64,000 nucleotides of DNA, from positions 15,746,501 to 15,810,500 of the forward strand of contig NC_092672.1 in assembly GCF_964355755.1 (NCBI RefSeq). The letters are read 5' to 3'. Made by a program: the position numbers and the translations under genes. Origin of the DNA: Antedon mediterranea. Its lineage: Eukaryota; Echinodermata; Crinoidea; Comatulida; Antedonidae. Below the pieces are notes generated by a model. That model did not search any database and was not told the DNA's origin. It saw nothing but the letters and a program-made list of their open reading frames with translations. Shown piece after piece: positions 51,509 through 62,205 of this stretch (position 1 is its first letter; every line of letters starts with the position of its first letter).

Positions 51509-51572
51509 TTTAACGTTTTGTTCAATATATTTTTATCAAAATAATACAATTTAAAAATTGTATTATTTTGAT
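51491..51572. repeat. Two adjacent perfect hairpins (19-2-19 and 18-2-18)
   Basis: 51491-51530 is ATATATTGAACAAAACGTT, two bases, then its exact reverse complement. 51535-51572 is ATCAAAATAATACAATTT, two bases, then its exact reverse complement. Only four bases separate them. The first consists of the end of repeat X and an inverted copy of that end. Confidence 0.95.
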
Positions 51573-52285
51573 CAAATAAGTCAGTAAACCACAATTTCCA
51601 AAATTCATTTTCATTTATCCACTATAAACTGTACAACAGTCAGGGCCGTAGCCAGGATCTGGGGGTGGGGCCTGATGCGAAGCGAATTTTGTTAAATGAC
51701 ACCCCTAGATGGCCGGAAAAGACACTCTCGTGCAGCATGATACCAATGAGCAAAAAGATCGTACTTTTTTCCTCCTTCTCAAACACGTCGATAATTTAAA
51801 GGACGATAACTATTTGTTGCCGTATGTTAGATGCGCATGCTCTGTGCGGAACCGCCGATTGTTTGATCATTTACTCCGTATTTTGTTTTGCGTTCAAGTT
51901 CAATACGAACGTACATCTAGGAGCAGCCCCGAAAAAAGCACACTGGTTGAAGGCAAATGCTATTTGCTAGCTCTATCTATAATATTTATTTACAGCAATT
52001 TGTTGAGGAATATAAATATGTAAATAGGTGATATTGATACATTTTAGTACGTATTGGCTGGTGGTCTAGAAAAAAATAATCGGATGCCATAATGTGAACT
52101 ACAGTACTTGATACCATAGATATTATAGTGTAAAATATTAATATTCACTATAATCCTCTATGATACATTATACTTCATAGTCACACATAAATACTATATA
52201 CTTTATGCATGCTGCCTGACTGCCAGTGATCTAAACAATTATAGGTACGCAGTTGTCTGGCGGTGCCCTTTGTACGAATCGTTCG
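51573..52285. other. Gene-free stretch
   Basis: The plus frame 51709-52023 (104 codons, rich in charged residues) has no domain I recognise and shows no supporting context. I do not call it a gene. Confidence 0.4.
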
Positions 52286-52938
52286 TGCCCCAGTTCGCCA
52301 TGAGACACGTCGATATCATGTTACGGTGCAACAAATGCAAATTAATGAACCATTCGCTATTGTATGCAAACGGAAACCCAAGCTATGGTTTTGAAACACA
52401 AGATTCAGATGATAGTACACTGAGTGTAACTGAAGACAAAATTTACAATGTTTCAACAGGACCAAAATATAAGCAGAAATGACCATGAATGATGGAAGTA
52501 AAATACGATTCCAAGTGGACAGCGGAGCTACTGTAAAAGTGATACCAGTAAAATATGTTGAACTAGGTAAAAAAAAAAATTGGAACAATCACACACAAAG
52601 TTAACAATGTATAACAAGAGCAAAGTCATCCCATTAGGAAAATGTGTGTTAACGCTAAAAAATGACACCACAAACAAGTCATATACAGTTGACTTTCAAA
52701 CTGTCAAACAAGATTTACAACCACTATTAAGCAGAGAGACAGCAGAGAAATGAAACTGATCACGGTAAACTACAGTAACTTCAAGCAATTAAATAGTGTC
52801 ACACAGACAACATCCAAGATCCTTGAAGACTACAAAACAGTTTTTAATGGTAAATTCTACCAGGAAATTTTTTTATAAAGATTGCAGAGCACTCAAAAGG
52901 AACGCAATGTCCAGCTCGAAGAGTGAGTACCGATATCT

Positions 52939-53400
52939 GTGAAGCCCAAGTTAAAAGAGGAACTAGACAAACTACTAACAGAAGGTGTTATAACGCCGGT
53001 ATCTGAACCAACCGACTGGTGTTCACAGATATCTATACAAACCAAAAAGAATGGTAAACTAAGAATATGCGTAGATCCGAGACCGCTAAATGAAGTTTTG
53101 CAGCGTGAGAAATATCCACTACCAACCATGGAGGATCCTACCAGAACTAGCCAATGCAAAGGTATTTAGCAAGGTTGATCTGTCACATGGATATTGGCAC
53201 TGTGAATTGGACGAAAACAGCAGCCGTCTGACTATTCATCTGTCTGTTTGGAAGATTTCGCTGGAATAGATTACCCTTTGGTTTGAAAGTGAGCTCAGAA
53301 ATTTTCCAAAGGAAGTTAAATGAATCATTGACAGGATTAGAAGGAGTAGCATGCGTAGCAGATGACATATACTTGTCTATGGTAATTCGAAAATCAATAA
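52939..53400 (+). pseudogene. Ty3/gypsy RT fragment
   Basis: The frame 52939-53169 has KPKLKEELDKLLTEGVITPV, STQKKNGKLRICVDPRPLN-like and YPLPTMED. After a frame change, KVFSKVDLSHGYWHCELDE holds the first catalytic aspartate. The frame 53283-53501 holds VACVADDIYL, the YxDD-box equivalent. Sequence after this jumps straight to the integrase zinc region, showing a deletion. Confidence 0.85.
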
Positions 53401-53998
53401 AGGAACGTCTGCATGCTTCCTACCTTGGAGGAGATAGTATGCCAAGAAGAGCAAGGGAATGTATTTTTGGCCCGGAATGTCATATGAAAAAAAACAAATG
53501 ACACAAATGTGCGATGCTTGTCAAAAGTATCAAAAGGCACAGACAAAGGAAAAGAGCAAAGACTATATTGATAAAGTGCAAGAAAAGCAAAACTGACCCA
53601 TATATGGCATTACTTGACTTGATGTTCGAAACATACCTACTCAAGGAACAGGAACTAGTCCTACACAGAGACTTTTCAACAGACGCACAAGATCAATGTT
53701 ACCAATGACTGACACATTACTAACACCCAGAGGAAAAGAGTATCTACAGTTGGACAAGCTACAGATAAAAGCCAACAAGGAGAAACAAGTATCTAAATAC
53801 AATAAACATGCACATGACCTACCAGAACTGGTTGAAGGTGATACGGTAAGACTAAAACCACACCGATTAGGTAAAAAGGAGTGGCAAAAAGGAGTAGTTG
53901 TAAAAAGCCTAGATGAAAGATCAAATGAGATAGACACACCAACAGGACCTACAGAAGAAACAGAGTTCATATTAAGAAAACACCTGAATCACCCCTGA
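53400..53998 (+). pseudogene. Ty3/gypsy integrase remnants
   Basis: Fragments read RARECIFGPECH- and MTQMCDACQKYQKAQ-like, the H..H..C..C zinc region, near 53445-53550. After another deletion come GTGTSPTQRLFNRRTR near 53650 and a C-terminal chromodomain-like tail region (VEGDTVRLKPHRLGKKEWQK, 53831-53890). The catalytic D-D-E segment is absent. Confidence 0.8.
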
Positions 53999-54573
53999 TA
54001 CAACTCAACTCTACCCACCAATGGAAAGAGCAGATGATAATCCAACAATACCAACTACCGTACTGAACAGCAGGAGGTCACAACGCAACCAATACCAACA
54101 ACCAAACAAACTACACCACACAGACAATGGCGGAACCAACTCAACCACGCAGATCAATCAGAATAAAAAGACAACCTAACTATCTAAAAGATTATGTAAT
54201 GCATAATTACAAAAACAATCTTAGTTGCTATAACTAATTAATCAATAAAAGCAGTTTTAATAATTCAATAACTAGACAGGAACTATGTTATAAACCATTT
54301 TTTTTTAAATTTTTGCAGTTAAACATTATGTTAAAGAAGTTAAAGTTAAAAAAAAAAAGTTATCGATAGTTGTGTTAAAGTTACTCATGATAATATTTAT
54401 AATAATTCACTCACAAGAGATATGAATTCTAAACACTAATACTAATTGGTATACTATATTTTATTATATTCATCGCACTAAATAACAAATCTGGTACTGT
54501 TTAATCAAGTTGAGAAGTATAAAAAAAAATCATAAAAGCACATAACTAAAAAAAAACTTTAAAAAAGAAAGGA

Positions 54574-54705
54574 TGTCACAATATCGTGCCCCCGACTGAG
54601 GGTGCTATGTCTTTTACTGAATAAATATAGCTACCACATAGAGTAACACAAGTTATTTAGTCCATATCTTTTATTGTTATTCTACCCTTCACGAGACGTG
54701 AAACA
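54574..54705 (+). repeat. Ty3/gypsy 3' LTR, 132 bp
   Basis: Begins TGTCACAATATCG directly after the purine tract and ends GACGTGAAACA, after which the GTAGCGTACTG repeat begins. TG...CA ends and position support an LTR; the right boundary is inferred from the neighbouring repeat. Confidence 0.65.
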
Positions 54706-54828
54706 GTAGCGTACTGTAGGATACTGCTATAGGATACACATTCAGTAATATATATTAACCAGCAGTAACTCATACTACTATAGGATACACATTCAGTAAT
54801 ATATATTAACCAGCAGTAACCCGTGCTC
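54706..54828. repeat. GTAGCGTACTG repeat with a 58-bp-scale duplication
   Basis: CTATAGGATACACATTCAGTAATATATATTAACCAGCAGTAAC is present twice in tandem (about 54729 and 54779). The start matches 49752. Non-coding. Confidence 0.8.
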
Positions 54829-54829
54829 C

Positions 54830-55042
54830 ACACAGTCTTTTTCTGCCTTGATATGTGGTTATATACTTTGCATGGGAAAGTGCATTCTGATAAAAGTACT
54901 TTGAAAATTATTAAAATAAAAACAAATTGTATCAGGAATAAAATTCAGAACTACTGTATTTACGGCCATTGATATGGAACTTTAGACTTTACTTTGACTG
55001 TTCAAACGTCTTTATGAAAATAAATAACGCTAAAGAAAATTG
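54830..55042 (-). repeat. Dispersed repeat family R, copy 3
   Basis: Reverse complement of 8160-8490, with CTTTTTCTGCC, GATAAAAGTACTTTG, AGAACTACTGTATTTA and GAACTTTAGACTTTA in order. Cut at AAAATTGTG by the copia element. Confidence 0.75.
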
Positions 55043-55140
55043 TGTAGCAGATGAGAATGATGATTGAATAAATCGTAGACAGACGTTGAAAACAATCGTA
55101 GTATCATTTATTATCGATCAGTATGACTACAAATCCTACA
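55043..55140 (+). repeat. Copia 5' LTR, truncated at its 5' side
   Basis: It matches the last ~83 bp of the 3' LTR, with a 17-bp extra AAACAATCGTAGTATCA segment. The first ~85 bp of the LTR are missing, and repeat R abuts directly. Confidence 0.8.
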
Positions 55141-55731
55141 GGTTATGGGCCCAGTAGGTTCCAAAGGCTGCTGTTCAGTGGAGATCCAGACGAATATGAA
55201 ATCTGGGAAACGAAATTCCTAGCCTACCTAGTGACCAAGAAACTCGAAAAGTACATAACATCGGACGCCCCAACAGGCGCGGCGGAATACGCTGAGAAGA
55301 ACCGAGAGGCATACACTGAACTAGTGCAATGCCTAGACGACAAAAGCTTAGGTCTTATAATGAGAGAAGGTAACGGTGACGGTAAGAAAGCCATTACAAT
55401 ACTCCAATAACATTACCAAGCAAACACCAAACCACGAATTGTATCGTTGTATATGAAATTAATTAATATCCAAATGGAGAAGGGGGAAAGTGTAACTAGA
55501 TACATCATAAGAGCGGAAAAATTAATGGGAGCACTCGAAAGAGCGAAGGAAGCACCAGGCGAAAAACTCTTAATCTCTATACTCCTAAAGGGATTACCGA
55601 CCCAGAAATTTAAACCGTTTTCGATCCATATTACACAATCTAACGACGATATTTCCCTGAGAAAATTCAAAGCTGCATTAAGAGGATTTGAGGAAACCGA
55701 GTGTTTGATGAACCAGACGACACGGGCCTAG
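55123..55731 (+). pseudogene. Copia gag, beginning inside the LTR
   Basis: The frame starts at ATG 55123, eighteen bases before the LTR end, and reads through the primer-binding site as the codons NPTGYGPSRF. It continues as SGDPDEYEIWETKFLAYL, the usual copia gag opening, and stops at 55408. A second frame 55447-55731 resumes gag with YMKLINIQMEKGESVTRYI and LLKGLPTQKF. A CCHC knuckle start (CYGCGSTKHLDM) near 55775 is broken by a stop. Confidence 0.85.
55141..55154 (+). promoter_or_regulatory. Copia primer-binding site (initiator tRNA-Met half)
   Basis: GGTTATGGGCCCAG directly follows the LTR end CCTACA. Its complement CTGGGCCCATAACC matches the conserved anticodon stem-loop of initiator tRNA-Met, not the tRNA 3' end used by most LTR elements. 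Confidence 0.85.
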
Positions 55732-55929
55732 GCCTAGAGAAAGCTGAGGACAGAGTCCTGAAAATAACAAACCTATCATGTTATGGTTGCGGCTCTACCA
55801 AACACTTAGATATGTGATAAGCGATGCAAATACCATAAAGGAGCAAAACACCTCGAAGATTAATGCTACAGGCATTCAAAAGACAAAGTTAAAACAAACC
55901 ACACTTACAATTTTTGCGTTAGTGAGGAG

Positions 55930-57197
55930 AGCAAGAAAGATGCCATCATTGTGGACACAGGAGCCACCTTGCACGCAATCAACAAGGACACGTTCATAAA
56001 AATTGACCCAAATTTTAAACCGACTCATCACTGCATCGAACTGGCCGACGGAACCAAAATGAAGGGAAGCGCTATAAAGAGAGGAGACGCAGAAATAAAC
56101 ATCATCAACAACAAAGGCGAAAATGTGAGGGCAACACTCTCCAACGTCCTCTATTGTCCAACCTACCCACAGAGCATCTTTAGCGTGAAACGGGCCACAG
56201 AAAACGGGGCAGAACTAACATTTAAAGAGGGAGGTAGTTGGATGAAGAAAGGCAGCTCAACATTTGACCTTGAAGTCGCAGATGGCCTTTATCATCTGAA
56301 AGTAGGTGAAAACACAGACAAAATGAACTTCTCTATTGACCATTGGCACAAAGTATTGGGACACTGCAACAAAAAGGACATACTTAACCTTGAAAATGTT
56401 GTAGATGGAATGAAAATTGATAAACTACCAAATAATCTTTGTTTAGGCATGTCTGTCACAAGCTTTTTGCTTTTTTGATCATGCCTTCTTCAATCATATT
56501 ACCTTTCTTTACACCATTTTGTTGACTGTTTTATTTTGAAGAAAATAAATGTTACTTTGAATTGAATTGAATTGAATGAATCTACATGTGATGTATGCAT
56601 TAAAGGCAAATTTACAAACTCCCGAAACAGGGAAGCCGACAAAAAGGCAAATTACCCATTAGAATTAATCCACACAGACCTAGCCGGACCAATAGATCCG
56701 ATTGGGAAGGATGGGTTTAAATATTCTATAACATTTGTTGACGACTATTCAGGTATAACATCTGTTTATCTTCTCAGGTACAAGAGTGACGCCAAGATAG
56801 CTTTAACCCAATTTCTACTGATTGTTCCCCGATTGGTAAAGTCCAGCGACTAAGATGTGATAATGGTGGCGAGTTCACCAGCCATGATTTCACTACAATT
56901 TTAAGAAACCAAGGTATTAAACAAGAATTCTCATCGCCTGAATCCCCCGACCAAAATGGGACGGCTGAAAGATCATGGCGCACATTATTTGAAATGGCCC
57001 GATGCCTCATAATAGAGGCTCATCTCCCTAAAGACCTATGGACGTACGCCATAAAAACAGCGGCTTACATCAGAAATAGATGCTTTAACAATAGGCTAAA
57101 GAAAACCCCTTTCGAGGCTTTCACAGGGACCAAACCAAATTTAGCCAAAATGAACATATTCAGCTCCCTATGTTATGCATACTGTATATCCATGTAA
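55930..57197 (+). pseudogene. Copia protease and integrase
   Basis: Protease active site IIVDTGATLHAI at 55945, then the pre-integrase region (DHWHKVLGHCN, 56338-56370) in frame 55951-56478. The 140-bp LINE insertion 56439-56578 separates it from CDVCIKGKF, which completes the zinc region. The integrase core follows: HTDLAGP (first Asp), a frame change near 56830, RCDNGGEF (second Asp), NGTAERSW (Glu), then frame 56994-57197. All catalytic residues are legible but not in one frame. Confidence 0.88.
56439..56578 (+). mobile_element. Nested LINE 3' tail in copia pre-integrase, AATCT duplication
   Basis: 140 bp ending AAGAAAATAAATGTTACTTTG and (AATTG)n. AATCT lies on both sides (56434-56438, 56579-56583). 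Removing one AATCT and the insert would restore continuity of the surrounding copia domain order, so the boundaries are well supported. Confidence 0.8.
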
Positions 57198-57629
57198 CAA
57201 AGAAATTAGATTCAAAATGTAAACAAGGAATTTTCGTCGGATATGACACCATAAGCCCAGCATACCTAGTGTATTACCCAAATGAAGACAAAATCCAAAG
57301 GGACTCATTAAAATGGCACCAAAATCCCAAAATAATCAAGAAACTCAAACATCAGATGATCATGAAACCGAAAATGAAATTCCTAACATAAATAAAACTG
57401 GGACACAAAACCCTACCCAAAACAATTGAAGAAAATGTAGTAATTGAAAACCACACATCAGATCAGAGTCCGACTGAATCTGAGAATACCCAACAAAATG
57501 ACCAGACCAAAAGATACCCACAAAGAAAAAGGGAACCACCCAGCTACTTACAGAACTATGAAACCAATTTCGAGGGTGAGGACTATGTATTCAATGTTAA
57601 AGAAACCTTTGGTAAAATCCCAACCACAT

Positions 57630-59056
57630 ACACAGAAGCCAAAACATCAGAGCACTCAGATAACTGGAGGGTGGCCATGGAAAATGAAATGAAAGCTTTA
57701 GAAGAAAATAAAACCTTTAAGTTGGTGAAATTACCTAGGGAAAGAATGTAGTGGGCGGAAGATGGGTGTTTAATATTAAAGCAGCAGCCCAAGGCAATAA
57801 GTCCTACAAAGCCAGATTTGTTGCAAAAGGTGACAACCAAATAGAGGGGGTGGATATTTTGAAACATTTTCCCCCACTGCGAACATGACTTCTGTACGCA
57901 TGCTCATGCAAATTGCAGTACAGAAAGAACTTATCGTCCATCAAATGGACGTCAGTTCCGCCTACCTAAATGCTAACATAGATACAGAAATTTTCATAAG
58001 ACAACCTGAAGGGTATGTGGTAAAATCAGAGGATGGCGATGAACTTCTTTGGAGGTTGGAAAAATTACTCTATGGGCTGAAACAATCAGGCAGGAATTGG
58101 AACAAGCTTCTCCATGATCATTTGGTCAACGAAGGTTTCGAAAGAAACACTGCAGACCACTGTTTGTATTTTAAATGTATTAAGGATAAGATTACCTATG
58201 TTTTAGTTTGGTTGGGTAGATGACCTCCTAATTGTAGCCTCAAACGCAGAGGTCATGAATCACTTCAAAGACTCTATGAAACATCAATTTAAAATGAAGG
58301 ATTTAAATGAAGTATCCTACTTTCTTGGCATAGACTTTGTACTGGAAAAGAGTGAGATATCAATGAACCAAAATAGATATATCATGAAAATATTAGATAA
58401 GTTTTCTATGTCAGATTGCAAACTCAGAACCACCCCATGTGAAATCAAAACTGATACTTACAATCAAACTGATAAAGTTGATCCAAATAAGTACAGAGAA
58501 ATCATTGGTAGTCTGATATACCTAGCCACATGTACCAGACCAGACATTGCATGGGTGGTGGGAAAGTTATCCCAGAACCTAGCTGACCCCAAGTTAGAAG
58601 ACCTTATTACTGCCAAGCATGTGCTTAGATATCTAAAGGGAACTGCTAATTACAGACTAACTTTATAGAAAGGCTAATTCTGACAAATTCAGATTATTTG
58701 GCTACAGTGACTCTGATTGGGCAAATTCAAATGACCGAAGAAGTACCACAGGGTACTGCTTCTATATGAGTGAGGGTAGCGCCCCAATTTCATGGAGAAC
58801 CAAACGACAGCCCACTGTTGCCCTTTCGACATGTGAAGCTGAGTATATGGCCCTAGGAGCCACTACACAGGAAGCCCTGTACCTCCTAGAATTGTTAAAG
58901 GGTTTTATGATTAATGAAGTATCAAAGGTCCTCATAATGGGAGATAACCAGGGAGCGATTGCTCTATGCAGGGACCCGGTGTTTCGACAGCGATCAAAAC
59001 ATATCGATATAAAGTACCATTGGCATAAGACAAATATTACAAGAAGGGAAAATTGA
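57630..59056 (+). pseudogene. Copia reverse transcriptase and RNase H
   Basis: RT pieces: NWRVAMENEMKALEENKTF (57660), a frame change near 57750, then 57885-58223 with VHQMDVSSAYLNANI (catalytic Asp) and LLYGLKQSGRNWNK. At 58213 a one-base shift separates the WVDDLLIV box. Frame 58255-58668 has MKDLNEVSYFLGID and GSLIYLATCTRPDI. RNase H follows, with GYSDSDWAN near 58700 and 58766-59056 with [15 protein letters not shown] and KHIDIKYH. The YVDD box reads WVDD. Confidence 0.88.
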
Positions 59057-59269
59057 TCTCCAATACTGTCGAACCGAGGAGATGGTTGCTGACGCACTCA
59101 CTAAACCCCTTAGTAAGGCAAAACTCCAGACATTCATAAAGTTTTTGTTTGGAAACTGGTAAAGTGAAAATTTTAAAATATGATTGAATCCCACAGCATG
59201 TAGCTGTGTGTGTTTGTTTTTTTTTTCTCATCTAAACATGTTTGTTCTTATTATGAGGTGAAGGGGGAG

Positions 59270-59437
59270 TGTTGTTGTCACCTCATATTTGTGTTATACG
59301 TCATAATTTTTACCCATAATTCCTTGCTCTTGTTAGAGCATGTTGTTTCTGCTGTGTGTAGCAGATGAGAATGATGATTGAATGAATCGTAGACAGACAT
59401 TGATTTATTATCGGTCAGTATGACTACCAATCCTACA
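59270..59437 (+). repeat. Copia 3' LTR, 168 bp
   Basis: Starts TGTTGTTGTCACCTC directly after the purine tract and ends AATCCTACA. It contains the same in-frame ATG (59420) as the 5' LTR. Confidence 0.85.
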
Positions 59438-59498
59438 TAATTAACTTCAATGTTAGTTAGCTAGTTACTTCATTCTTGCAATTATGCTGTTTAAAATA

Positions 59499-60020
59499 CA
59501 GTAGAACCTCCATTTTACGTACGGTACGGGACCGAAAGGCGTACGTAAAACAAAGGATTCGTAAAATCAAGGTTGACCTTAAATTGACCCCAAATACGTA
59601 GAGATCGTAGCTCCCTATAAAGGGCGGCTACCCTGTTTGTCTACTTTACTGAACAGCATGCAGGTTGTCACTAGCTAGGCCTTGCCTAGACTATTCAGGC
59701 TAGGCTAGCAGGCCTAGCAAGATGTGAGGCCTAACTAGAAAAGTACAGTACTGTATATACAGGCTGTGAGATGTTTAAATAAAGGGTAAAATATCAATGT
59801 TCTTGTATTTTCAATCAATAAAAACAGTCGCTGCTTAAATGCACGTGCGTAGCTTGTCTCAAACACACAGCAGAATTCCTCACACACACACACAGCCACA
59901 GCTTTGTTGTTGTTAAATTGCGCCCTCAATGTACGAAAATGATGATGTCATCGGTTATTTTAAGCGTACGTAAAATCAAGGGAACGTAAAATCAGGGTAC
60001 GTAAAACACAGGTTCTACTG
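59499..60020. mobile_element. pogo/Tigger-type MITE, 522 bp, TA duplication
   Basis: Inverted termini CAGTAGAACCTCCATTTTACG at the left and CGTAAAACACAGGTTCTACTG at the right, bounded by TA on each side (59497-59498, 60021-60022). CAGTAGAACCTC-type ends and TA duplication are typical of pogo/Tigger elements. Subterminal CGTACGTAAAA repeats occur at both sides. No transposase. Confidence 0.85.
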
Positions 60021-60022
60021 TA

Positions 60023-62205
60023 CATGGCAACAGTCATTGTGCTTGATGTATAAAATTTATAGACACAGTGTTGTGCTATACTCCTGAATGTCATTTTTGT
60101 TTATGATCACTTTGAGTTTCCATACTTTCATTTAATTTAGACCGTCAACAATTTTATGTTTACAATTGTAACATTTTCACGCTGCTGCTCTAGCCCGCTA
60201 CGTCCCATTAGGACTACTCAATCAGAAGCTAAAGCAAGCAGCAGTTATAGTTCTAAGGACAGACAGTTTTGTGAAAATGGAAACTCCACTATAATTTATT
60301 GATTCCAGCTGCTACAGTAGACCCAAAAAACGTCTGGGAAAGAGTCTATTAGGACATGTCATGCTAAAATTACAAATCCCTAAGCATTTCTGGTATATTC
60401 ACTGTCAGATATTCATTGAATTATTATCGAAACAGTCCATTAAAGTTTGTGTTTGTAATAGGATACTTCACAATTGAAATATCTAGGGTGATGAAGTGAT
60501 CCCCAGATTTGACCTTAGCAATAAAATTAACTAAAGTGACAGAAATTGAGTATTCACTTCTGTAACAAAAAAATAATATTTATTCACATATAAAAAAAGA
60601 AAAGAAACCCAAAAACCATTGTCTGACAGACAATTTAAGTATTTGTTGCTTTAAATTACATTTTTTTCAGGTAAAATAACTATTATGTGACAATAAAATG
60701 ATACATTCAAAAACATTTAAAATAAAAAATATTTGTCAATAAGCGAGCAGCGTTTTTTGTAAGAAATATTTCTTGTTTATAAAGTATTTAATGAATTCAA
60801 GTTGAATGGGAATTATCCTGGTAATTATAAACATTTATGCCTAATTGACCCCTTCCTCAAGCTGCAGGCCAGCATTCAGCCATTACTGGCGCGTACTATC
60901 CTGGGGTTTGATGGATCTAATGCATAGCAACGGACTAGCTAGGCCTAGGTGGGACATATAAATAAAGTACTATTTTAACTTAATTTACATTTGAGGCATG
61001 TTTATATATACAATAAATTTATAAATACAGCAATAACAATACTATAGTAAAAGAAAAACTATACAAACTCTTACCATTCAACTTCCACAAAAAAATATGT
61101 GAGGAAACTTTCAGCCAATCAGGAAGCAGGAAGTTTGTATAGGGGCTCTGAGTGGCCACTACTGTCATAAAAACAATGGCTTTGCATTTACAGTGCTATA
61201 CAGTATTGCATTTAATATTAGCCCTATTGGAAAGAAAGATGGCTGCAATACATAACATGATATTTGTTTTTTTTATTATTTTGAATTTTGGCCGCCATCT
61301 TTACAATGAGTGACCGATGCCATGTAATATGTCTAAAATATGATTCAATTAATACCATGATTACCATTATTATGTTTTTCTGTTTCATTTGTATATACTT
61401 CTGCAACCAAATACATATGATTTTCAAATTTACTGGTAGCCATTTTGGATTTGGTCGCCATTTTGAAACATAAAATGCGGCCAGGGGGGCTCCTAGGCAA
61501 AAATCAATTGCTAGGTCCCAATTTTCAAATTGAAAGTCGCCACCAACAGCCAAATATCTAACAGATAGAGGGCAGCAAATATTAGTTGGTTTGTCTTGTG
61601 TTGTGTAGTATTTTGCATCGTTATTATTATTATTCCAAAGATAGGGTAGTGGGAAGATGTCACTTCGCTTAAAAATTAGAGAACCGCTCGAGTTAGGGTG
61701 CCTCTCACGACGAGTAGGGATAGACGACAATGCAAAGTGCAACAACAATTTTTTTGTTTTTAATATACAAACATAAAAATTATTGTCATGTTTTCATACT
61801 GTTTTTTAATCATTTTAATTGTCAAAACATGACTTTAAATAATACTGATAGTATTTAAAGGGTAACGTAGGCCTCCCCACGAATATTTTTTCCTTGATAT
61901 ACCTTACCAATCTCATAGGCTTATATTAATTAATATTATCAATAATATTGTCACATTACATAATTATGGCATGGAAGCCTCTATTATTTCATATAAATTA
62001 CGGTGAATGCACGACACTTTAGAGCCTTTCACACATAATAAGGTTATTCAATAACAGGTTTATAAAATCATAGATAATAACAATAATTGGTTTTTTTTTT
62101 TCAATTAAAAAACATAATTTTCGTAGTCCTAAGTTATGTTACTGGTATTCATTGTATTTTATCCTCTTATAGACAGTTTCCCTTGTACTTGTATAATATT
62201 ATTAG
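60023..62205. other. Long gene-free stretch
   Basis: About 2.2 kb of AT-rich DNA. A 174-codon minus frame at 61224-61748 has no recognisable domain and overlaps a low-complexity plus frame; I do not call it. A 30-bp repeat at 60747-60775 is shared with 49020. Nothing else supported. Confidence 0.45.

Larger units (their letters stand above)
52286..54705 (+). mobile_element. Ty3/gypsy retrotransposon, internally deleted, with 3' LTR
   Basis: In order: gag zinc-finger end (RCNKCKLMNHSLLY, 52330-52375), retropepsin (FQVDSGATVKVIP, 52509-52550), RT, integrase zinc region, and integrase C-terminal region. A purine tract AAAAAAGAAAGGA then precedes the 3' LTR 54574-54705. Large parts are missing: most of the RT C-terminal half, RNase H and the DDE core. 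No 5' LTR was found. Multiple stops confirm a dead copy. Confidence 0.88.
55043..59437 (+). mobile_element. Ty1/copia retrotransposon, decayed
   Basis: A partial 5' LTR (about 55043-55140) is followed at once by GGTTATGGGCCCAG, complementary to the anticodon arm of animal initiator tRNA-Met; this half-tRNA primer site is a copia hallmark. Then come gag, zinc knuckle remnants, protease (VDTGA), integrase (before RT, the copia order), RT and RNase H. A purine tract GAGGTGAAGGGGGAG leads into the 3' LTR 59270-59437. Many stops and frame changes are present, as is a nested 140-bp LINE tail. Confidence 0.93.

Noticed and set aside
51709-52023. 104-codon frame after the Harbinger fragment, considered as a transposase C terminus
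   Set aside because: No DDE or helix motif matching the family could be recognised.
61224-61748. 174-codon minus-strand frame
   Set aside because: Low-complexity content, an asparagine run from (TTA)n, no domain, and no conserved context.
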